Source: CAYUNA01 sp047629355 (GTDB lineage: Bacteria; Bacteroidota; Bacteroidia; Chitinophagales; Saprospiraceae). Taken from it: a stretch of DNA of 26,631 nt. Positions 22,824-26,631 of the stretch are shown piece after piece. The translations under genes were made by a program, and so were the position numbers. Below the pieces are notes generated by a model, which saw only the letters and a program-made list of their open reading frames with translations, was not told where the DNA came from and did no database searches. Each line of letters opens with the position of its first letter. The stretch's first letter is position 1. The stretch is taken from the NCBI GenBank assembly GCA_047629355.1, contig JBLHWU010000073.1:1-26631 (forward strand), written 5' to 3'.

Positions 22824-23075
22824 ATGACTTTAATTGATTTATTAGGTTTCACAGGCGTCTCCATGATTCTCATCGCCTATTTTTTAAATTTGACGCACCG
22901 CATCGAGCCTGATGATTTGCGGTATATTTTACTCAATTTAATCGGTGCAATACTCGCTTGTGCTGCTTCCGTTTTAATGAAATATATGCCATTTGTTTTG
23001 TTGGAAAGTGTTTGGACATTGGTATCTTTACAGGCTTTGATTCAGTATTTTAGAAATAAAAAGAAGGAAGTGTGA
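22824..23075 (+). CDS. Small membrane protein, CBU_0592-like
   Basis: The preferred start at 22824 gives 83 residues (MTLIDLLGFTGVSMILIAYF); the in-frame ATG at 22761 would add 21 non-conserved residues. About three hydrophobic helices (5-22, 36-53, 55-73) and a basic tail (RNKKKEV) indicate an inner-membrane protein with a cytoplasmic C-terminus. GFTGVSMILIAYFLN and the following helices resemble the CBU_0592 family of unknown function. No strong link to its neighbours is apparent. Confidence 0.72.
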   Translation: MTLIDLLGFTGVSMILIAYFLNLTHRIEPDDLRYILLNLIGAILACAASVLMKYMPFVLLESVWTLVSLQALIQYFRNKKKEV

Positions 23076-23079
23076 ACGG

Positions 23080-23113
23080 TTTGAAATTGCTGACGTTTCT
23101 GTTATTATATTTG
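23080..23113 (+). promoter_or_regulatory. Promoter for the dienelactone hydrolase-like gene
   Basis: TTTG at 23080-23083 and TATATTTG at 23106-23113 with a 22-bp spacer fit the Bacteroidota consensus. The ATG at 23144 is 30 bp beyond. Confidence 0.65.
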
Positions 23114-23143
23114 CATTTTTTATCATAAAAAAACAATATCAAC

Positions 23144-23989
23144 ATGTTACAAAAATTAACCTTTTTCGCAGCCTTTTTTCTTCTATTTTCCATTGGTTGT
23201 GGTGATACTGCTGAAAAAACAGCCGATAAAGCAGCGACCGAGTCCGATAATATGGTGCAATTTACTAAAGATGAAAAATTCAAAGCAGCACACGACGAGC
23301 CTAAGAAAATAGATTTTAACGGCGCTGGAAAAATGATGAAATTTCCAACAGAAATTGGCAAAGAGGGTAGTGCTTATGTGATCATGAACGAGCAACCAAC
23401 GACGAAATATTTATTTGTTATCCATGAGTGGTGGGGTTTGAATGACCACATTAAAAAAGAAGCAGACCGATTGGCTAAGGAACTGGGTAATGTTAATGTG
23501 ATGGCATTGGATTTGTACGATGGCAATGTGACGGCAGACCGAGAGAAAGCAGGTAAATTTATGGGGATGGTCAAAGAAGACCGCGCAAAAGTTATTATTA
23601 ATGGTGCAATTGCGCAGGCTGGAGAAGGGGCAACCTTCGGAACAATTGGCTGGTGCTTCGGTGGCGGTTGGTCTTTGAAATCCTCAATATTGGCAGGAGA
23701 AAATGGGAAAGCTTGCGTGATTTATTATGGTTTGCCCGTGAAAACGGCGACGGAATTAGCGCCATTACAAGCACCTGTCTTGGGTATTTTTGCTAAAAAC
23801 GAGCAGTGGATTAATACTGATGTTGTTAAAGAATTTCAAGCATTGGCTGCAGCTACGAAAAAGGATTTGACAGTTCATTCTTTTGATGCAGACCACGCGT
23901 TTGCCAATCCGAGTAGTGGGAAATATGTGGAGAAAGCAGCAACGGAGGCGAATGCTTTGGCGGTTGCGTTTTTGAAAAAGAATTTGTAG
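23144..23989 (+). CDS. Dienelactone hydrolase-family lipoprotein
   Basis: A 281-residue alpha/beta hydrolase carrying a lipoprotein signal (FFLLFSIGC, Cys19), so anchored in an envelope membrane, unlike classic cytosolic dienelactone hydrolases. A 55-residue acidic linker precedes the domain. Family marks are HEWWGLNDHIKKEADRLA (Glu95 region), the nucleophile Cys171 in IGWCFGGGW, and the His251 in FDADHAFANP. At the site where the triad Asp is expected the sequence reads LGIFAKNEQWI (about 213-223), with Asn/Glu in place of Asp, so activity may differ. Substrate is unknown; proximity to the paa locus and a 2-oxopentenoate hydratase is suggestive only. Confidence 0.88.
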   Translation: MLQKLTFFAAFFLLFSIGCGDTAEKTADKAATESDNMVQFTKDEKFKAAHDEPKKIDFNGAGKMMKFPTEIGKEGSAYVIMNEQPTTKYLFVIHEWWGLNDHIKKEADRLAKELGNVNVMALDLYDGNVTADREKAGKFMGMVKEDRAKVIINGAIAQAGEGATFGTIGWCFGGGWSLKSSILAGENGKACVIYYGLPVKTATELAPLQAPVLGIFAKNEQWINTDVVKEFQALAAATKKDLTVHSFDADHAFANPSSGKYVEKAATEANALAVAFLKKNL

Positions 23990-24010
23990 TAAATTAATTG
24001 AGTTGACTAA

Positions 24011-24048
24011 GTTGATTGGTTGATTTCGTTATGAATCAACCAATCAAC
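24011..24048. terminator. Hairpin between convergent genes
   Basis: Perfect 15-bp arms GTTGATTGGTTGATT (24011-24025) and complement (24034-24048) lie between the 3' ends of the hydrolase (plus) and the DinB-like gene (minus), where it could terminate both transcripts. Longer, weaker pairing extends outward. Confidence 0.6.
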
Positions 24049-24071
24049 CCAATTAACTTATTCAACCAAAC

Positions 24072-24680
24072 CTATTCCTTTGTTTTTCCACTAAAAACAT
24101 TCATTTTCGGATTAACTGGATTACCCGAGGCTCGTCGAAAAGCCACAATTTGACCGGCATGCCAAATTGCATCCGCAATCGGTCCATTCAGCATATTCCA
24201 ATAAGGGAATTCTGATTTATTCTCCCCTCGTTGAAAAATTATATTCATCTCTTCTAAGTTTGCTTTGCTTTCTTTTAAAATATCGCTTGCCATTTTAAAA
24301 TTCTCTAAAGTCTTCGCACGTTTCTGCTCCCAAGTCAATTCCTCCGATTCGGCAGGACGATTATTTGGGGCATTTTTCGAACCATTGACAATCGTTTTAG
24401 ACAAACTATAAAGGTGTTCGAGAACTTCTGCTGTGGTACGAGAATCTTCGCTTGCTTGATATGTCAAATCTTCTTCGCGCAAAGATTCTGTCGCCCAATA
24501 ATAGCGGTAACCGAGTCCGTCAATCATACGAGCGGCAACGTTTTCGGGCGTGAATTCAGTGGGTGTTTCTGGGATTTGATGATAAGGTAGTGGACTCATT
24601 TTTTTCGTTGTTTCGTTTTGTGCGAAGGTACAATTGATTGAGATTAAAAAGAAAAAGAAGGAAGTTGTAAAAATTTTCAT
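24072..24680 (-). CDS. Exported DinB-like protein
   Basis: A 202-residue protein on the minus strand. The signal peptide MKIFTTSFFFFLISINCTFA suggests periplasmic export (Cys17 is not in a good lipobox). The rest resembles the DinB four-helix superfamily: a first helix with MIDGLGYRYYWATESL, then TTAEVLEHLYSLSKTIV with one candidate metal His, and a last helix with ADAIWHAGQIVAFRRASGNP carrying another. DinB proteins are often metal-binding thiol-dependent transferases; the exact role here is unknown. It converges on the dienelactone hydrolase-like gene. Confidence 0.82.
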   Translation of the reverse strand: MKIFTTSFFFFLISINCTFAQNETTKKMSPLPYHQIPETPTEFTPENVAARMIDGLGYRYYWATESLREEDLTYQASEDSRTTAEVLEHLYSLSKTIVNGSKNAPNNRPAESEELTWEQKRAKTLENFKMASDILKESKANLEEMNIIFQRGENKSEFPYWNMLNGPIADAIWHAGQIVAFRRASGNPVNPKMNVFSGKTKE

Positions 24681-24729
24681 AAGATGATTGTTGTTTTTAA
24701 TGAACTGATTATCAATGCGGATTAGGACT

Positions 24730-24762
24730 AAATCATGGTGATTTTCAAAATCACCATGATTT
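24730..24762. repeat. Perfect hairpin, second copy of the AAATCATGGTGATTTT palindrome
   Basis: 16-bp arms (24730-24745 and 24747-24762) around a single C; same sequence as 7897-7929 apart from the loop. Here it lies between divergent genes, about 50 bp upstream of the minus-strand gene's ATG, so it is not a terminator for that gene. Confidence 0.7.
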
Positions 24763-24946
24763 TTACAAAAATAAGAACCTGGACTTATTCCTTCCTTTTA
24801 TTTCTAATTTTAACAAATCTTTCAGTAAAAATATCAGGTTGCCAATTTGGAATTTAACGGCGGTTTTTCTTTTAAAATCAAAGATTGGATTACCTTTATG
24901 GCTTGGATGGAAAGTAATAAATAGAATGATGTTGAAAATAGATAAA

Positions 24947-25504
24947 ATGAAGGTATTAAAGCTAGTATCACTCTCTTTTGGAATTGTGTTTTTTAGTTGT
25001 AAAATTGATATAAAACAAGCAGCAGTTGAGCAGTTTAATGGAAAATTAAAACCAGTTTCAATAGAAAAAGGAATACTAGAAGATTCTATCAAAATAGACT
25101 TTGAAACGGGAACGCAACACTGTTTTATTGAGCATATTTCTTTGCGAAACGGTAAGAGTTATCTATATGTAGAATCTGTTGAATTTTTAAATGATGATGA
25201 AGCAATTAATGCTTCAAAAGAGGACAATGCTGTAGAATTAGAGATGGAAATTAGTGAAAAAAATGATACCCTATTCTTTCTTTATAATGACTACTACCTA
25301 CGAAGTGAAAATGCTGAATCAAAGATTTTTAAAATGAGTGATAATGCGAAAATAGAAATTGTTAATTTGGAACGTGAGTTACATAAAGAGAGTATTTTAC
25401 TTAAAAAATTGCGTCAATTATTATTTAAAGACGGATTTGCTTTATTTGAAATAACAGTCAATCAAGGTATTGTAGAATCAATCAGAGAGCAGTATTTACC
25501 CTAA
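24947..25504 (+). CDS. Hypothetical lipoprotein
   Basis: The preferred start at 24947 gives 185 residues with a lipoprotein signal, MKVLKLVSLSFGIVFFSC (Cys18). In-frame ATGs at 24926 and 24929 would add a few residues; the open frame extends back to 24839. The mature part is acidic with many Glu/Asp and ends in basic helices and a strand (LLFKDGFALFEITVNQGIVE). No family is recognised. It precedes the hydratase gene by 37 bp on the same strand, so the two may be co-transcribed. Confidence 0.68.
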   Translation: MKVLKLVSLSFGIVFFSCKIDIKQAAVEQFNGKLKPVSIEKGILEDSIKIDFETGTQHCFIEHISLRNGKSYLYVESVEFLNDDEAINASKEDNAVELEMEISEKNDTLFFLYNDYYLRSENAESKIFKMSDNAKIEIVNLERELHKESILLKKLRQLLFKDGFALFEITVNQGIVESIREQYLP

Positions 25505-25541
25505 TCAACTCAATTAACTAATAATTCATTCAACCAAACTC

Positions 25542-26327
25542 ATGTCAAAACAAAACATAGAATCAGCAGCAAAACGCCTACGCGAAGCCGCACAAAAGCG
25601 CATTACCTGTGACCCAATCCGGAATCTTATCGGGGAATTAGATGTCGAAAAAGCCTACGCAATTCAAGAAATCAACACTGCTTTGCGCATCGCAAAGGGC
25701 GGTAAAATTGTCGGTCGAAAAATTGGTTTAACTTCTCCTGCGGTACAAAAGCAATTGGGCGTTGACCAACCAGATTTTGGAATGTTATGGGCAGATACGG
25801 AGGTTTGGAATAATGGAGAAATTTCCATGCAAGAATTGATGCAGCCGAAAGTAGAAGCGGAAATAGCCTTCGTTTTAGGCAAAGATTTGACTTCAGAAAC
25901 CTTGACGACTGTTGATATTATCTCCGCGATAGATTACGTTTTGGCTTCTATTGAAATCGTCGGTAGCCGCATCGAAGGTTGGAATATTCGCATTGCGGAT
26001 ACGATTGCAGACAATGCTTCTGCGAGTCATTTTGTAGTGGGGCACAAGCCTGTAAAATTGGAGAATTTAGACTTTATCAACTGTGGCATGTCGATGTATA
26101 AAAACGGTGAGAAAGTGAGTGAAGGAAAAGGAAGTGCTTGCATGGGTTCGCCGATTAATGCGATGCTTTGGTTGGCGCAGACGATGGTGAAAGTTGGGAA
26201 ACCGATGCGTGCGGGTGAAGTGATTTTGACGGGGGCGCTTGGTCCGATGGTCGTGGTGGAAGCTGGAGATTCGGTGAGAGCGGAATTTGAAGGGTTGGGA
26301 GAGGTTTTTGTAAATTTTAAGAAGTAG
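25542..26327 (+). CDS. 2-oxopent-4-enoate hydratase / oxalocrotonate decarboxylase family enzyme
   Basis: A 261-residue cytosolic enzyme of the MhpD/XylJ/DmpE group, in the fumarylacetoacetate hydrolase superfamily. These enzymes hydrate 2-hydroxypenta-2,4-dienoate or decarboxylate 4-oxalocrotonate in meta-cleavage of catechols. Visible marks are GRKIGLTSPAVQKQLGVDQP near residue 57, the metal-ligand region PKVEAEIAFVLGKDL (two Glu, about 105-119), ASIEIVGSRIEGW and the final GEVILTGALGPMV. Whether it is a hydratase or a decarboxylase cannot be settled by eye. No ring-cleavage dioxygenase is nearby. The start at 25542 (MSKQNIESAAKRL) fits. Confidence 0.9.
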   Translation: MSKQNIESAAKRLREAAQKRITCDPIRNLIGELDVEKAYAIQEINTALRIAKGGKIVGRKIGLTSPAVQKQLGVDQPDFGMLWADTEVWNNGEISMQELMQPKVEAEIAFVLGKDLTSETLTTVDIISAIDYVLASIEIVGSRIEGWNIRIADTIADNASASHFVVGHKPVKLENLDFINCGMSMYKNGEKVSEGKGSACMGSPINAMLWLAQTMVKVGKPMRAGEVILTGALGPMVVVEAGDSVRAEFEGLGEVFVNFKK

Positions 26328-26344
26328 GTTTAAGTTAAAATCTC

Positions 26345-26509
26345 TAAGGAACGTGAAATAAATAAACTCAGATTCTTGATAGGATATTTTGTTCTCATTT
26401 TTCACTTTAAAACTGCTCATTATATCAACATAAATCGCACTTTTAAAGCAAAAAGGGAGAACAAAACCTCACTTCCAAGAATCTGCATTTATTTATTCCG
26501 CGTTCCTAA
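26345..26509. mobile_element. Divergent miniature inverted-repeat element
   Basis: Arms of about 34 bases (26345-26378, TAAGGAACGTGAAATAAATA; and 26476-26509) pair with five to six mismatches. The interior keeps the family's landmarks (TTTTTCACTT, then TATCAACA, then CTTTAAAGCAAAAAGGGAG) in the same order as the 16693 element, but the end is GGAACG rather than GTAACG. It follows the hydratase stop by 17 bp. Confidence 0.65.
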
Positions 26510-26569
26510 GTAAAAACGATTTAATAAGTTGGACCATAATGCGCCGTAATTTTTTCTTCTAAAGAATTC
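26507..26569 (-). repeat. Inverted tail of the two-hairpin repeat family
   Basis: The reverse complement matches 6203-6264: AATTCTTTAGAAGAAAAAAT, CGGCGCATTATGGT and TTTTTACTTA in the same order. Hairpins 1 and 2 are absent. It abuts the right end of the element at 26345-26509. From 26570 to the window end no feature is visible. Confidence 0.6.
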
Positions 26570-26631
26570 AAAAAATCGTTGCATAGCCTTCGTTACGGAA
26601 CTATTTTTTGTGTTTTTTAGAAGGGAAAAGG

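Noticed and set aside
23374..23574. Minus-strand frames opposite the dienelactone hydrolase-like gene
   Set aside because: They are shadows of a clearly coding plus-strand gene with a consensus promoter and conserved motifs.

Overview
The window looks like chromosomal DNA from a Bacteroidota bacterium, probably Saprospiraceae-like or a near relative. The evidence is low GC content, promoters of the TTG-N20-22-TAnnTTTG type, a type 9 secretion (Por) sorting domain on the protein at 20758-22614, a phenylacetate cluster ordered paaE-A-B-C-D-G-J-Z, and intergenic gaps crowded with palindromic repeats. The lineage is inferred from protein and promoter style only.

Layout. Positions 2-5756 hold a tripartite RND efflux system: an inner-membrane pump cut by the left edge, a periplasmic adaptor lipoprotein and a TolC-like outer-membrane factor. 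A REP-associated tyrosine transposase (RAYT) sits between pump and adaptor. It is flanked by 51-bp direct repeats and is itself split by a 68-bp miniature inverted-repeat element. Positions 5757-6626 carry no gene, only repeats. Positions 6627-7877 encode an exported NucA-type endonuclease with an OB-like C-terminal domain.

Positions 7976-19771 form the aerobic phenylacetate catabolism locus: a TetR-family regulator, then paaE, paaA, paaB, paaC, paaD, paaG, paaJ and paaZ. The promoter just downstream of the regulator carries an 18-bp perfect dyad lying across the -7 element, with a degenerate second dyad 21 bp on, so autologous repression of paa by the TetR protein is likely. PaaABC(D)E epoxidise phenylacetyl-CoA, PaaG isomerises the epoxide to the oxepin, PaaZ opens and oxidises the ring, and PaaJ thiolyses the product. 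paaK, paaF, paaH and paaI are not in the window. The cluster is interrupted by a decayed lipoprotein gene and a broken small gene (12699-13861), and by a graveyard of xisH/xisI and rhuM remnants around another miniature element (16180-17269). Nearly every gap between paa genes contains a distinct palindrome.

Positions 19772-26631 hold an unknown 127-aa protein, a T9SS-exported repeat protein broken by one stop codon, a small CBU_0592-type membrane protein, a dienelactone-hydrolase-family lipoprotein, a DinB-like exported protein (minus strand), an unknown lipoprotein and a 2-oxopent-4-enoate hydratase-family enzyme.

Repeats dominate what is unusual here. (i) A miniature element family with GTAACGGT-type ends has three clear copies, one truncated copy and one divergent relative. 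(ii) A two-hairpin family built around the core CTGCCGCAGGTAGCGCGC has three copies plus a detached tail. (iii) REP-like units flank the RAYT gene. (iv) A 268-bp inverted-repeat element lies at 20403-20670. I did not find a clear undescribed defence or biosynthetic system. The best leads are the repeat families, the TetR/paa operator, the PaaZ fusion to a DUF1569/DinB-like domain, and three genes each broken by one in-frame stop.
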